Below, in pieces: positions 54,520-63,187 of a stretch of 64,000 nucleotides of DNA (positions are counted from its first letter, which is position 1; each line of letters starts with the position of its first letter). Both the position numbers and the translations under genes were made by a program. The notes beneath the pieces are model-generated. The model was not told the DNA's origin. It saw only the letters and a program-made list of their open reading frames with translations, and did no database searches. The stretch covers positions 57,364 to 121,363 of the forward strand of contig QFQD01000003.1 in the NCBI GenBank assembly GCA_003241485.1. The letters are read 5' to 3'. The DNA comes from Ancylobacter novellus. GTDB taxonomy: Bacteria; Pseudomonadota; Alphaproteobacteria; Rhizobiales; Xanthobacteraceae.

Positions 54520-54870
54520 TCAGGCATGAACGCCGGCGTCGACAGCGTCGATGAAGTCGAGCACATCGTCGGCCCGGCCGCTGCGCACGAGCTGCATCGC
54601 CGTTTGGCCGGAAAATCCCGGCAAGGGTTCCGACCGATACCAGGCATAGGCCATCAGCGCCGAGCCGAAGCGCGGCTCGACCTTGTTGATCACCTCGATC
54701 ATCTCGCGCAGCCGGCGCTGCGTCTTGTCCGAGCGGATCCGGTCCCTGCGCTGGATCGCGTCCTTGCCGAGACCTGCCGTGCGGGCGATCTCCTCGCTCG
54801 TGGTCCGGAAGGCTTCGGCGATGCGCCGCGGAGCGAAAAGGCCGTCATCCGCATATTGGGCGAGGCCCAT
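54520..54870 (-). CDS. Xre/MbcA/ParS-type antitoxin
   Basis: Antitoxin of the RES pair, 116 residues. The N-terminal part is a Xre-like HTH (RIAEAFRTTSEEIARTAGLG) and the C-terminal part a DUF2384/ParS toxin-binding domain (LREMIEVINKVEPRFGSALM, AYAWYRSEPLPGFSGQTAMQ, VRSGRADDVLDFIDAVDAG). It precedes the RES gene with a 6-bp gap. A perfect inverted repeat upstream is a likely operator for autorepression, as known for such pairs. Confidence 0.87.
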   Translation of the reverse strand: MGLAQYADDGLFAPRRIAEAFRTTSEEIARTAGLGKDAIQRRDRIRSDKTQRRLREMIEVINKVEPRFGSALMAYAWYRSEPLPGFSGQTAMQLVRSGRADDVLDFIDAVDAGVHA

Positions 54871-54903
54871 GGCTCAGACCTCCATGTCTTTGTGCCGGTC
54901 ATA

Positions 54904-54923
54904 CTGACGCAAGATAGCGTCAG
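54904..54923. promoter_or_regulatory. Inverted repeat, probable operator of RES/Xre operon
   Basis: CTGACGC and GCGTCAG separated by AAGATA, about 35 bp upstream of the antitoxin start. The central TATCTT (minus strand) could serve as a -10 element, so a bound repressor would block the promoter. Confidence 0.55.
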
Positions 54924-55205
54924 AAGTGGCGGAATTCAAGAGAAGGAAGGAGGGGAGCGAGGGAGGTGAAATGTCCGCTCGCAGATCGGTCGGACCGCTG
55001 ACGCTGGCGCTCAACCGCGCCCCACGCGATCCCGGCCCGTCGTCCTGCGCAGGGCTGGAAGCCCTGCTGGTCCAGCCGGGCAGGGATGCTCGGCCGCAGT
55101 TGCACCGGCCCGTCCGCTCCGCGGGCCGGGGGATGTCTTCGGGAAGAAGACGAGAGAGGGCCGCCCGGCCGGGCTGGTCCGCAAACCCCTGGATGGAGCA
55201 TCCCT
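54924..55205. other. Leader region of the parB-like gene
   Basis: About 280 bases. It contains a strong hairpin (GCAGGGCT-GGA-AGCCCTGC, 55049-55067) without a T-run, and a G/C-rich stretch before the GGAG of the parB-like gene. No gene is supported. Similar GC-rich leaders stand before other island genes. Confidence 0.45.
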
Positions 55206-56882
55206 ATGCACCTCATGAAAGTCGATCCGCGTGCGCTGAAGGAAAACCCCGATCGCGCGCGCCAGACCAAGGCCACGCCGCAGGCCGACGCCTTGCTGCT
55301 CGCCACCATCAAGGCTGTCGGCATCGTGCAGCCGCCCGTCATCACGCCGGAATCCGGCGGCGGCAACGGCTACATCATCAATGCCGGCCATCGCCGCGTG
55401 AAGCAGGCGATCGCCGCCGGCCTCGAGGAAATCGATGTTCTCGTTGCGGACGCGTCGAACGACAACGGTGCCATGCGCTCGATGGTCGAGAACATCGCTC
55501 GCGAGCCGCTGAACCCGGTGGATCAGTGGCGCGCCATCGAGCGCCTGGTGGCACTCGACTGGACGGAGGAGGCCATCGCCATCGCGCTGGCGCTGAGCGT
55601 CCGTCGCATCAAGCAGCTGCGCCTGCTCGCCAATGTGCTGCCGGCGATGCTCGATCACATGGCGAAAGGCGATATGCCTGACGAGCGCCAGCTGCGCACC
55701 ATCGCCGCGGCCTCGCTCGACGAGCAGAAGGAGGTCTGGAAGAAGCACAAGCCCTCGAAGGGAGATCCGCAGGTCTCGTGGTGGAGCGTCGCGCAGGGCC
55801 TGCAGAAGAAGCGGATGTATGCCCGGCACGCGAGCTTCGGCGACGACCTCGCCCAGGCCTACGGGATCGAATGGATAGAGGACCTGTTCGCTCCGGCCGA
55901 CGAGGACAGCCGCTACACCACCAACGTCGAGGCCTTCCTCGGCGCGCAGCAGGAGTGGATGGCGAACAACCTGCCCAAGAAGGGCATCATCGCCGAGTCC
56001 ACCAACTGGGGCGAGGTGAAGCTGCCGCCGAAGGCCGAGCGCGTCCATGGCAAGCCGACGAAGTCGGATTGCACCGCGATGTATCTCGACCGCGATGGCC
56101 GCGTGCAGAGCGTGCATTACCGGATGCCGGAGGCCAAGAAGCCGAAGGGCAAGGCCGGGAGCGGTTCCGACAGCACAGCGGATGACGTCGGCGTCTTGGC
56201 GAAGACCCGTCCCGACGTGACGCGCAAGGGCGTTGAGATGATCGGCGACTTCCGCACCGACGCGCTGCGCGAGGCACTCGGCCGCGCACCGATCGAGGAC
56301 GACACGCTGATGGCGCTGCTCATCCTCGCCTTCGCCGGCCAGAACGTCTCCGTCACGACCGGCAGCGGTGGCGTCTACTATGGCCACACCCGGCTGGCGA
56401 AGCACGCCGCGGTGCTGTTCGACGGTGACGGCAAGCTCGCCTTCGACATGGACACGCTGCGCGTTGCGGCCCGATCGATGCTCGCCGACGTGTTCTCGTG
56501 CCGGGAGAACGCCACCAATAGCGGCATCGTCGCCCGTGTCGCCGGCGCCACGGTCGGGGCGGACGGCTTCCTGCCCAATATGGGGACCGACGACTTCCTG
56601 TCGTGCCTGGCACGCCCGGCACTGGAGGCATCGTGCAAGGACACGCCGGTCCTGCCGCGTCAGCGCGTGAAGGATACGCGAGCCGCGCTCGTCGAGCACT
56701 TCAAGGAAGCCTGCTTCATCCATCCTTCGGCGCTCTTTGCTCCGGATGCGACGGCGCTCGGCGCGTGGCTGTCGTCCAGCACGCCGTCCGAGGAGGACGA
56801 CGAAGCCGATGAGGACGCGGACGGCACCACCGCCGAGCCGTCCGATGAGGACGGCGAGGCCTTCAGGGACGCTGCCGAATAG
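55206..56882 (+). CDS. ParB/RepB-like DNA-binding protein
   Basis: ParB-family protein of 558 residues. The ParB N-terminal nuclease-like domain is clear (VDPRALKENPDRARQTK, VGIVQPPVITPESGGG, YIINAGHRRVKQAIAAG), followed by the HTH part (NIAREPLNPVDQWRAIERLV, EEAIAIALALSVRRIKQLRL). The long C-terminal half is of unknown type and ends in an acidic tail (EEDDEADEDADGTTAEPSDE). GGAG lies 7 bp before the ATG at 55206. No parA gene is adjacent, so it may act as an island regulator or nuclease-like factor and not in partition. Confidence 0.86.
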   Translation: MHLMKVDPRALKENPDRARQTKATPQADALLLATIKAVGIVQPPVITPESGGGNGYIINAGHRRVKQAIAAGLEEIDVLVADASNDNGAMRSMVENIAREPLNPVDQWRAIERLVALDWTEEAIAIALALSVRRIKQLRLLANVLPAMLDHMAKGDMPDERQLRTIAAASLDEQKEVWKKHKPSKGDPQVSWWSVAQGLQKKRMYARHASFGDDLAQAYGIEWIEDLFAPADEDSRYTTNVEAFLGAQQEWMANNLPKKGIIAESTNWGEVKLPPKAERVHGKPTKSDCTAMYLDRDGRVQSVHYRMPEAKKPKGKAGSGSDSTADDVGVLAKTRPDVTRKGVEMIGDFRTDALREALGRAPIEDDTLMALLILAFAGQNVSVTTGSGGVYYGHTRLAKHAAVLFDGDGKLAFDMDTLRVAARSMLADVFSCRENATNSGIVARVAGATVGADGFLPNMGTDDFLSCLARPALEASCKDTPVLPRQRVKDTRAALVEHFKEACFIHPSALFAPDATALGAWLSSSTPSEEDDEADEDADGTTAEPSDEDGEAFRDAAE

Positions 56883-56971
56883 GCCCGTTCGTCTTCCCCT
56901 CCGACCGAACCCCGCCGCCGGCATCGCCGGCGGCGGCTTTGTGTCCGACACCCCGCACAGGGAGACTTTTC

Positions 56972-57448
56972 ATGTCCGCACAACTGATCTTCGACCGCGT
57001 GCCGCTCGGCGCGCTCATCCGCTACGCCGACGGTTCGCCGCGTCCGCCCGAGCGTCATCGGAAGAAGCTAGCCGCCTGGGAGAACCGTAACAGCGGCGGC
57101 CGGCTCATCGCCAAGCGCGCGCAGGCCGTCGTCGGCAACACGACGCTGCCCGCCTCGATCACCCTGCACAAGGGGGACTTCGGCAGCGGCGGCGTCATCG
57201 TGCTGCGCGTTCACCAGACCTTTTCGGTGAACAGCGACCTCACCTTCACCGTCGTCGAGCGGCCCGCCATCGGCTCGGTCCTGGTCCTCGACCGTGCCGG
57301 CGAGGACGCCGAGCTCGTCCACCTTGCGGGAAGTCGCGAGGCGGCGGAGGCCTGGCTGAAGAGCCATGGCTACCCGCACGCCGTGCTGCACGATGTCACG
57401 GCCGACGAGGCCGCCATCGGCGCCGACGGGGGGAGGGCCGCGGCATGA
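56972..57448 (+). CDS. Hypothetical island protein
   Basis: A 158-residue soluble protein: SAQLIFDRVPLGALIRYADG, then RPPERHRKKLAAWENRNSGG. AGGGAGA precedes the ATG at good distance. The end overlaps the next start by 4 bp (ATGA), opening a chain of coupled genes. No motif or family that I can name; secondary structure looks mixed alpha/beta with several beta strands (ITLHKGDFGSGGVIVLRVHQ). Confidence 0.7.
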   Translation: MSAQLIFDRVPLGALIRYADGSPRPPERHRKKLAAWENRNSGGRLIAKRAQAVVGNTTLPASITLHKGDFGSGGVIVLRVHQTFSVNSDLTFTVVERPAIGSVLVLDRAGEDAELVHLAGSREAAEAWLKSHGYPHAVLHDVTADEAAIGADGGRAAA

Positions 57449-58332
57449 ACACGACAGCCCCCTCCAACGACATTGAAGAGGCCCCCGGATTTCCGGGGGC
57501 TTCCTTCGGCCGCAGCGCCGACGGCCTCCGCGTCGCGCTTGTCGGCGAGACCGCCTTCGCCATGGCGCCGGGTCGCGACGGCAGACATTATCTCGCGACC
57601 GGCTGGTGCATCCGCCGGCCAATGGCTGAATGGACGAGAAGCGACTTCTACGGTCATTCCGGCGAGCTTGCCGACGAAGTTGCGTTTCGCAATGCCGTCC
57701 TCGAGCAGGCGGAGCATCAACGCGAGAAGCTGGCGCTGGGCCGCTGCGAGGCAAGGATTCCCGCCAGTACCCCCTGGGGGCCTTCGCAGCGAGCGACGAT
57801 CTACGCCGATGGCGTCGTCTGCCACGACACGGCTGGCCATGGCGGCTTCCATCTCTCGGCCGGGCGGAATGCGGAGGTCCATGCCATGCTGCATGCCGCG
57901 GACGGCTTCTACGAGGAAGATGAATGCTGGGCGGTCGTCGCGATCACCTTCCCGCATCTCTTCACCAGCTTCGAGCGTCGCTGCGCCGAGCGCACGCTGA
58001 AGGATAGCTGGCCCGACGCTTGGGAGAAAATCTTCGGCACGATCCTCGGGCCGGGAGAATCGCGAGAGCGGGACCGCCAGGCTTTCGAGTCCAAGCATGC
58101 GGACGACTGGATCGTCATCGCGGCGATCACCTCCGAGCGCGAGGCGGGCTTCGTGGAATGCGCCGCCACGCGCGGGGGCAAGCGCGGTCCTGCCGGGGAG
58201 GAAAGATGCTTCCTCGTCCCGTCGACGGAATATCGTTCCGGCCATTTTGGCTTCGTCATCGATCCGGCCCGGCATCGCGTCTATGGCGGTCCGTCGAGCT
58301 TCATCGGCTGGAGCGGGAGGGCGGTCACATGA
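57445..58332 (+). CDS. Hypothetical island protein (possible DUF7007-type)
   Basis: A 295-residue soluble protein coupled to both neighbours by ATGA overlaps. The N-terminal half has GWCIRRPMAEWTRSDFYGHS and the central part ATIYADGVVCHDTAGHGGFH, followed by ECWAVVAITFPHLFTSFERR. It may belong to the DUF7007 group known from alphaproteobacterial islands; I hold this loosely. No catalytic motif seen. Confidence 0.68.
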   Translation: MNTTAPSNDIEEAPGFPGASFGRSADGLRVALVGETAFAMAPGRDGRHYLATGWCIRRPMAEWTRSDFYGHSGELADEVAFRNAVLEQAEHQREKLALGRCEARIPASTPWGPSQRATIYADGVVCHDTAGHGGFHLSAGRNAEVHAMLHAADGFYEEDECWAVVAITFPHLFTSFERRCAERTLKDSWPDAWEKIFGTILGPGESRERDRQAFESKHADDWIVIAAITSEREAGFVECAATRGGKRGPAGEERCFLVPSTEYRSGHFGFVIDPARHRVYGGPSSFIGWSGRAVT

Positions 58333-58703
58333 CCGCGTGCGCCGATCGCTTCGCCGAGCTCTCCCGCATGCAGGAGGCGCGCCGTCAGATCCAGCGTGAG
58401 CTCGACCGGATCAATCGTCAGATCACGCGGCGGATGACGGCCTTCATCCCGCAGCTGAAGCCGCGCCACAGCTTCTTCCGGCGCGGCAAGGCTCCCGAGC
58501 CAAGCGCATTTCTCGAGCGCTATCGCGCGCAGCTTGCGGCGCTCACGGCCGAGCGACAGCCCGAGATCGATGCCTTGTCGCGAAAGCTCGCCCGGCAGGA
58601 CCAGGCGATCGCCGCGCTCCGCGACCGCCTCGGATGCCCAGAGTGCGAGCCGACCGAGGCGCGCCGAGAGTCCCGAAGCACGGCGAGGGAGCAAACGCCA
58701 TGA
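58329..58703 (+). CDS. Small coiled-coil island protein
   Basis: A 124-residue, highly charged protein with two predicted coiled coils (MQEARRQIQRELDRINRQIT and ERQPEIDALSRKLARQDQAI) separated by a basic link. A C-x2-C lies near the end (GCPECEPTE). It overlaps the genes before and after by 4 bp each. Function unknown. Confidence 0.65.
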   Translation: MTACADRFAELSRMQEARRQIQRELDRINRQITRRMTAFIPQLKPRHSFFRRGKAPEPSAFLERYRAQLAALTAERQPEIDALSRKLARQDQAIAALRDRLGCPECEPTEARRESRSTAREQTP

Positions 58704-58912
58704 AGCGCAAGGCGTCACGGCCGCCGAAACATCCTCTCGTCGCTCATTGGGACGATGAGCGCGACATCGGCAACGGCATCATCGTCACGTTGCACCACGG
58801 CCATTTCTTCTACGACGATTGCGGGGTGATGGGCTTCGACACGGTGCGCGCAGCGCGTGAAGCCCTTCGGAGCGTCGCCGCGAGATCGGAACGGCAGGAG
58901 CGGCGCTCATGA
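58700..58912 (+). CDS. Small hypothetical island protein
   Basis: A 70-residue basic protein: HPLVAHWDDERDIGNGIIVT, then LHHGHFFYDDCGVMGFDTVR. The start and end each overlap a neighbour by 4 bp. Its aromatic core suggests a small folded domain; no family recognised. Confidence 0.6.
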   Translation: MKRKASRPPKHPLVAHWDDERDIGNGIIVTLHHGHFFYDDCGVMGFDTVRAAREALRSVAARSERQERRS

Positions 58913-59208
58913 GATTCCGCTGCCATCGCTGCGGCCAGACATGGCCGGACCATCCCGTCACCCGCATTCCCTGCCCGACATGTCGGGCCGCCGCAGGGAC
59001 GTGGTGTCGCCGACCGTCGGGGCACCGCGCCATGGAGCTCCACGTCGATCGCGAGCACAGTGCGCTCGCCATGGGATGCCTCCAGCGATGCCCCGGCCCA
59101 GGCGGCGACGCTCAGCTGAGCCTCGACCTGCAGCCGTCGACGCGTGCGCTGGAGATGCTGCCGAGCGTGTATCCGTCTCCCGGCCGTTCGACGTCGCGGG
59201 GCGCATGA
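58909..59208 (+). CDS. Small zinc-ribbon-like island protein
   Basis: A 99-residue protein that begins with a four-cysteine ribbon (CHRCGQTW, then CPTCRAAAGTWC) followed by GHRAMELHVDREH, a pattern seen in short mycobacterial and alphaproteobacterial zinc-finger proteins with a terminal His. The C-terminal third looks unstructured. It closes the chain of ATGA-coupled genes that begins at 56972. DNA or RNA binding is possible, not shown. Confidence 0.65.
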   Translation: MRFRCHRCGQTWPDHPVTRIPCPTCRAAAGTWCRRPSGHRAMELHVDREHSALAMGCLQRCPGPGGDAQLSLDLQPSTRALEMLPSVYPSPGRSTSRGA

Positions 59209-59829
59209 ACGTTGGGCCGTCGCGGGCAGCCTCCCCGCCCAGACGCGCCGATACCGCCCCCCGGCGTTCACCGTCATCCCACATCGTGCGGTGGATCCCC
59301 GAATCCGCTCGATGGCGCATCCTCGTCTTCGGCGCCGGATCCGCTGCCGTCGCGCTGTACCCCGGAGGCCTGGCGCGCCGAGGTCACGGGCTCGACCGGC
59401 TCTGGCGAGCGAAGGCCGGGCGCGTCCGATCGCGCGCGCGACGCTTTGCCGGCCCCCATTCGTCAAGGACGACGGCTCCTGCACGGCGAGACGGCCTGTC
59501 ATGGCGGTCTTTGCCGGTCGGCTTCCCATGTCGAGAGTCCGGTCCGCCGGACCTCCCCCCGGGTTTGTCGCGGTCTTAAGCCGGCGGCCGGGCGCTTCAA
59601 GGCCGCTTCGCGCCGCGTTGCGGCCGGAACCGCCACTCTCGCAGGGCGTGCCTGCTTCCCGCGCGAGGGCCTGAAGGCCCTGCTTGGCCGCACGCCCACC
59701 CCGCTCGATCCGGCGTCCCCGGACCCTGAAGCACCCGTCTTCCCGCCGGCTTGTTTCGACCGCACCCGCAGGGAGGACCGGCTGGAGCCGGTCCAGGCCT
59801 CGGGAGAAACCGAACGAAAGGAAATCGCC
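59209..59829. other. Long GC-rich leader, no gene supported
   Basis: About 620 bases between the zinc-ribbon gene and the next gene. Many frames are open on both strands because of the GC content, and none has a ribosome site or known domain. A hairpin (AGGGCCT-GA-AGGCCCT, about 59663-59678) resembles the one in the parB-like leader. Confidence 0.45.
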
Positions 59830-60417
59830 ATGACCAAGTCCGCTGCCGCTCCGCGCCACGCCGCCAAGGTCGTCCAGCTCCGCAAGGGCACCACCCTCGA
59901 AATGGTCAAGCTGTCCTGCGCCGACGCCGCCATTGCCACGCTCATCTCCGAGCGCTTCGGCCTCGCCGTGGTCGACGGCGACGGCATCCGTGAACTCCAT
60001 CACCGCCTGATCGTCGAGACCGCGGCGGGCCTCGACGAGGGCCTCGGCGAGCGCGCGATGCAGATCCATCTCCAGCGCATCGTCGGCGCCTATGTCGGCT
60101 CCGCCCATGGGGCCGGGCAGTTCTACAGCCGCGCGGTGACGGAGGCCCGCGACGCCACGGCGAAGGCCGCCAACGACGCCCGCGACGAGGACCTCGACGG
60201 CCCGGTCGGCTTCGACAGCGCCGCGCAGCGCAAGCGCGAGTTCGCCGCCGACATGGCCCTGCAGTCCTACGCCCTGCGCATGGCGGCCGAAGGCGCCGTG
60301 AGCGCCTACGAGCACGTCGTCGGCGAGCGCTGGAAGCCGTTCGAGCGTCAGGTCGAGAACCCGGGCCAGAGCGTCGACCGGAAAGCGGCCGAGCTGCAGA
60401 TGGCCGCGTTCGGCTGA
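59830..60417 (+). CDS. Conserved hypothetical island protein
   Basis: A 195-residue mainly helical soluble protein: VQLRKGTTLEMVKLSCADAA, FGLAVVDGDGIRELHHRLIV, LGERAMQIHLQRIVGAYVGS and YALRMAAEGAVSAYEHVVGE. AAAGGA precedes the ATG. Two hairpins stand right behind the stop, the second being a good terminator. I believe similar proteins occur on rhizobial islands but know no function or family name. Confidence 0.72.
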   Translation: MTKSAAAPRHAAKVVQLRKGTTLEMVKLSCADAAIATLISERFGLAVVDGDGIRELHHRLIVETAAGLDEGLGERAMQIHLQRIVGAYVGSAHGAGQFYSRAVTEARDATAKAANDARDEDLDGPVGFDSAAQRKREFAADMALQSYALRMAAEGAVSAYEHVVGERWKPFERQVENPGQSVDRKAAELQMAAFG

Positions 60418-60425
60418 GCTGCTTC

Positions 60426-60449
60426 GGGGCGAGGCTTCGGCCTCGCCCC
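60426..60449 (+). terminator. Perfect GC-rich tetraloop hairpin
   Basis: GGGGCGAGGC-TTCG-GCCTCGCCCC, a ten-base stem with a stable TTCG loop, nine bases after the stop at 60417. No T-run follows directly; it may protect the 3' end or assist the next terminator. Confidence 0.7.
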
Positions 60450-60464
60450 TCATCTCTCACTACC

Positions 60465-60494
60465 AAAAGGCCGGCCCATCAGGGTCGGCCTTTT
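60465..60494 (+). terminator. Rho-independent terminator, bidirectional
   Basis: AAAAGGCCGGCCC and GGGTCGGCCTTTT form a stem of 13 with one wobble pair. The A-run before and T-run after allow function on either strand. Confidence 0.8.
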
Positions 60495-60924
60495 CTCTTG
60501 TCGCCATCGCGTCCTGCCGGCGCGCGGGGCTCTACTTGCTGAGCCGTCGAGGACGATCTTTTTGACGGCGCGCTGCGCAGATTGGTCAGCACGGCGGCGA
60601 CATTCGTGTCGAGCAGTCGGCCCCTTTTAGCCGGACATCACGCCTGCGACCTGTCTCGCCTCTGCGAATTTCCAGACCGTGACGATGGGAGAGCGGCCGG
60701 GAGTGGCGCACTGGCGCGGCCCGTCCCGGACGGCGGTCCTGCCGGGTCCGGCGGCCCGCGCAACGGCTGCGCCGTCCTCCACTGCGTTCCGGCCCTGACC
60801 ACCCCGTCGCGCAAGCGCGCCGGGGACCCCGGTCGGGTGCGCGGACCTCATGACCGTCCCCGCCTGACGGACCTCCGTGACGGGGCCGCGATCGGCGCGG
60901 CCTCCATGAAGGAGGTTCGGGACA
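60495..60924. other. Leader region of the ardC gene
   Basis: About 430 bases without a supported gene. It contains a 20-base sequence (60776-60795) repeated exactly at 63766-63785 in front of the DUF736 start, plus a related GC-rich block before the ribosome site. A shared promoter or leader module is likely. Confidence 0.5.
60776..60795 (+). repeat. Leader repeat, copy 1
   Basis: CCTCCACTGCGTTCCGGCCC, identical to 63766-63785. It lies about 130 bp upstream of the ardC start; the other copy lies about 84 bp upstream of the truncated DUF736 start. Confidence 0.7.
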
Positions 60925-61854
60925 ATGAAAAGGAAGGAAAGCGGGCCGCGCACCGACATCTATGCGCGGATCACGGAAAAGCTCGTCGCCGCGCTGGAGA
61001 AGGGGGTGCGTTCCTGGGTGCAGCCCTGGAGCGCAGGCCATGTGAAGGGCCGCGTCACGCGGCCGCTGCGCCACAATGGCGAACCCTATACCGGCATGAA
61101 CGTGCTGCTGCTCTGGTCGGAGAGCATGGCGCGCGGCCTCGCCTCGCCGATGTGGATGACCTTCAGGCAAGCATCCGAGCTCGGCGGCCATGTCCGCAAG
61201 GGCGAAAGTGGCGCGACCGTCGTCTATGCCAGCCGTTTCAAGCGCACGGAGACCGACGCGCGCGGCGACGAGGTCGAACGGGAGATTCCGTTCCTCAAAG
61301 CGTACAGCGTGTTCAATTGCGACCAGATCGAAGGCCTGCCGGAACACTACTATGCCCGGCCTGTCGAACCGATCGCCAATCCGATCGAGCGGGTCGCGCA
61401 TGCCGACCGCTTCTTCGGCAATACCGGGGCAGTGATCCGCCATGGCGGGACGAAGGCCTTCTTCGCCCCGTCCAGCGACCATGTGCAGATGCCGCCGTTC
61501 GAGAGCTTCCGCGACGCGGCGAGCTATTACGCCGTTCTCGGACATGAATGCGTCCACTGGGCCGGCGCGTCACATCGGCTCAACCGGGACCTCAGCCGCT
61601 ACCACCAGGATCGCAGCGAGCGGGCGCGCGAAGAGCTCGTCGCCGACATCGGCGCGAGCTTCCTCTGCGCCGATCTCGGCCTGGTGCCGGAGCTCGAGCC
61701 GCGGGCGGACCACGCGAGCTACGTCGCCTCCTGGCTCAAGGTGCTGCAGGACGACCGCAGGGCGATCTTCGCCGCAGCTGCCCATGCGCAGCGGGCCGTC
61801 GCCTATCTGCACGGCCTTCAGCCATTGGCGGAGAGCGAGCGGGAGGCAGCCTGA
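60925..61854 (+). CDS. ardC: ArdC-family antirestriction protein
   Basis: Protects incoming mobile DNA against host restriction. The 309-residue protein has the N-terminal ssDNA-binding domain (DIYARITEKLVAALEKGVRS, NGEPYTGMNVLLLW, MTFRQASELGGHVRKGE) and a C-terminal zincin-like metallopeptidase with HECVH (H207, E208, H211) and EELVADIGASFL supplying a likely third ligand. GGAGG is 9 bp before the ATG. The stop overlaps the next start (TGATG), so the two are coupled. Antirestriction is known for ArdC of pSa; here it is inferred. Confidence 0.9.
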   Translation: MKRKESGPRTDIYARITEKLVAALEKGVRSWVQPWSAGHVKGRVTRPLRHNGEPYTGMNVLLLWSESMARGLASPMWMTFRQASELGGHVRKGESGATVVYASRFKRTETDARGDEVEREIPFLKAYSVFNCDQIEGLPEHYYARPVEPIANPIERVAHADRFFGNTGAVIRHGGTKAFFAPSSDHVQMPPFESFRDAASYYAVLGHECVHWAGASHRLNRDLSRYHQDRSERAREELVADIGASFLCADLGLVPELEPRADHASYVASWLKVLQDDRRAIFAAAAHAQRAVAYLHGLQPLAESEREAA

Positions 61855-62723
61855 TGCTTCACGCTCCGCCTTCGAGCGGGGAGGGCGCCGAGTCCTCCCC
61901 GGCGATCCGCCTGCGCGTGCTCAGCCTCGGCGCCGGTGTGCAGTCCACCACCCTCGCGCTGCTCGCCGCCCATGGCGAGATCGGCCCCATGCCCGACTGT
62001 GCGATCTTCGCTGATACGCGCTGGGAGCCCAAGCCGGTCTACGAGCACTTGGCCTGGCTCATGTCGCCCAACGTCCTGCCATTCCCGGTCCATATCGTGT
62101 CTGCCGGTGATATCCGGGCGAATCTCATCGCGGCGGCGGGAGGCCGCCGCTGGGCATCGATCCCCGCGTTCACGCGCCGTGTGGACCGGCAGGGGCGCGT
62201 CTCGGTCGGCATGATCCGGCGCCAATGCACCGGCGACTACAAGATCGATCCAATCCGTCGGAAGGTGCGCGCGCTCGCTGGCTTGACGCGCCGGCGGTCA
62301 CCGGCCGTCCCCATCGTCGAGCAATGGATCGGCATCTCGACCGACGAGATCATCCGCATGAAGCCGAGCTTCGAGAGCTGGCGCCTCAACCGCTGGCCGC
62401 TCGTCGAACGGCGCATGTCGCGACGCGACTGCCTGTCCTGGCTGACGCGGCACGGCTATCCGCGGCCCCCGAAAAGTGCCTGCATCGGTTGCCCGTTCCA
62501 TAGCGACGCGGCGTGGCGGCGCCTGCGAGACGGCGATCCGGCGGGCTGGGCCGATGCGGTCGCGGTCGACCGAGCGATTCGCTCAAGCCTGCGCGGCATC
62601 CGTGGCGAGGTCTTTCTTCATCGTTCGGCGATGCCGCTGGAAGACGCCGATCTCACCACGGCGACCGATCACGGCCAGCTCGATCTCTGGCCCAACGAAT
62701 GCGAAGGAATGTGCGGCCTGTAA
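61854..62723 (+). CDS. PP-loop (PAPS reductase-like) ATP pyrophosphatase
   Basis: A 289-residue protein of the adenine nucleotide alpha-hydrolase superfamily. The PP-loop is SLGAGVQSTTLALLA (about 24-38), a variant of SGGxDS seen in phage and island members. It also has IFADTRWEPKPVYEHL, RRQCTGDYKIDPIRRKVR and CIGCPFHSDAAWRRLRDG, a possible Fe-S or zinc site. Such proteins activate a substrate by adenylation; some relatives (DndC type) act in phosphorothioate DNA modification. No dndA, B, D or E gene is nearby, so a DNA-modification role is only a possibility. It is coupled to ardC by a one-base stop/start overlap. Confidence 0.83.
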   Translation: MLHAPPSSGEGAESSPAIRLRVLSLGAGVQSTTLALLAAHGEIGPMPDCAIFADTRWEPKPVYEHLAWLMSPNVLPFPVHIVSAGDIRANLIAAAGGRRWASIPAFTRRVDRQGRVSVGMIRRQCTGDYKIDPIRRKVRALAGLTRRRSPAVPIVEQWIGISTDEIIRMKPSFESWRLNRWPLVERRMSRRDCLSWLTRHGYPRPPKSACIGCPFHSDAAWRRLRDGDPAGWADAVAVDRAIRSSLRGIRGEVFLHRSAMPLEDADLTTATDHGQLDLWPNECEGMCGL

Positions 62724-63028
62724 CTGTGGGCTGGCACCGCGAGGGCTGCCGAAAGGCTGCCCCCCGGTTCGGATACGATAGAGGGGCGGCACCGGTGCAA
62801 GGGAGCCCGGCCGCAGCGTTGTGCCAGGCCGTCTTCCTCTCAATGACGACCTATCATACCGGCAGTCGGGCCGCGTCAAGGACGCGCGGTGCCCCCAATT
62901 TTGCCGCCGCTGCGCGCCAACAAAATCGGCACCCCCGCGCGCCGGCGCTGCCGGTCGCTGCGCGATCCTTGACCCGTCCCTCCAACGCCCGGTGCGCCGC
63001 CTCCGTCATCGAGACGAAGGAGGTTCAC
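62724..63028. other. Intergenic region without a supported gene
   Basis: About 305 bases between the PP-loop gene and the small coiled-coil gene. No ribosome site or known domain in any frame. It contains CCTTGACCCG, a short element also seen near 47668 after the toprim gene. Confidence 0.4.
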
Positions 63029-63187
63029 ATGACGAAGGTTCTCGACATCTACGCCGAAATCGCCGAGCTGCGCGCCGAGCTCGCGCACTGCATCCTCACC
63101 CGCAAGGAGCGCAGGGACTCGCAGCGGCGCCTCGAGGAGCTGCTTGCGGAGGCCGAGCGCCGCAGCCGCGAGGCGGAGGGGGCGTGA
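63029..63187 (+). CDS. Very small coiled-coil protein
   Basis: A 52-residue, highly charged single-helix protein: KVLDIYAEIAELRAELAHCI, then ERRDSQRRLEELLAEAERRS. A very good ribosome site (AAGGAGG, 5 bp before the ATG) argues that it is translated. Coiled-coil association or binding to a larger partner is likely. No family known to me. Confidence 0.7.
   Translation: MTKVLDIYAEIAELRAELAHCILTRKERRDSQRRLEELLAEAERRSREAEGA

Noticed and set aside
55011..56951. 646-codon minus-strand open frame opposite the parB-like gene
   Set aside because: The plus-strand ParB domain is unmistakable; the opposite frame is an Arg/His/Gly-rich shadow.
58810..60453. 547-codon minus-strand open frame
   Set aside because: Runs through several plus-strand genes and leaders without any motif; expected by chance in DNA this rich in GC.
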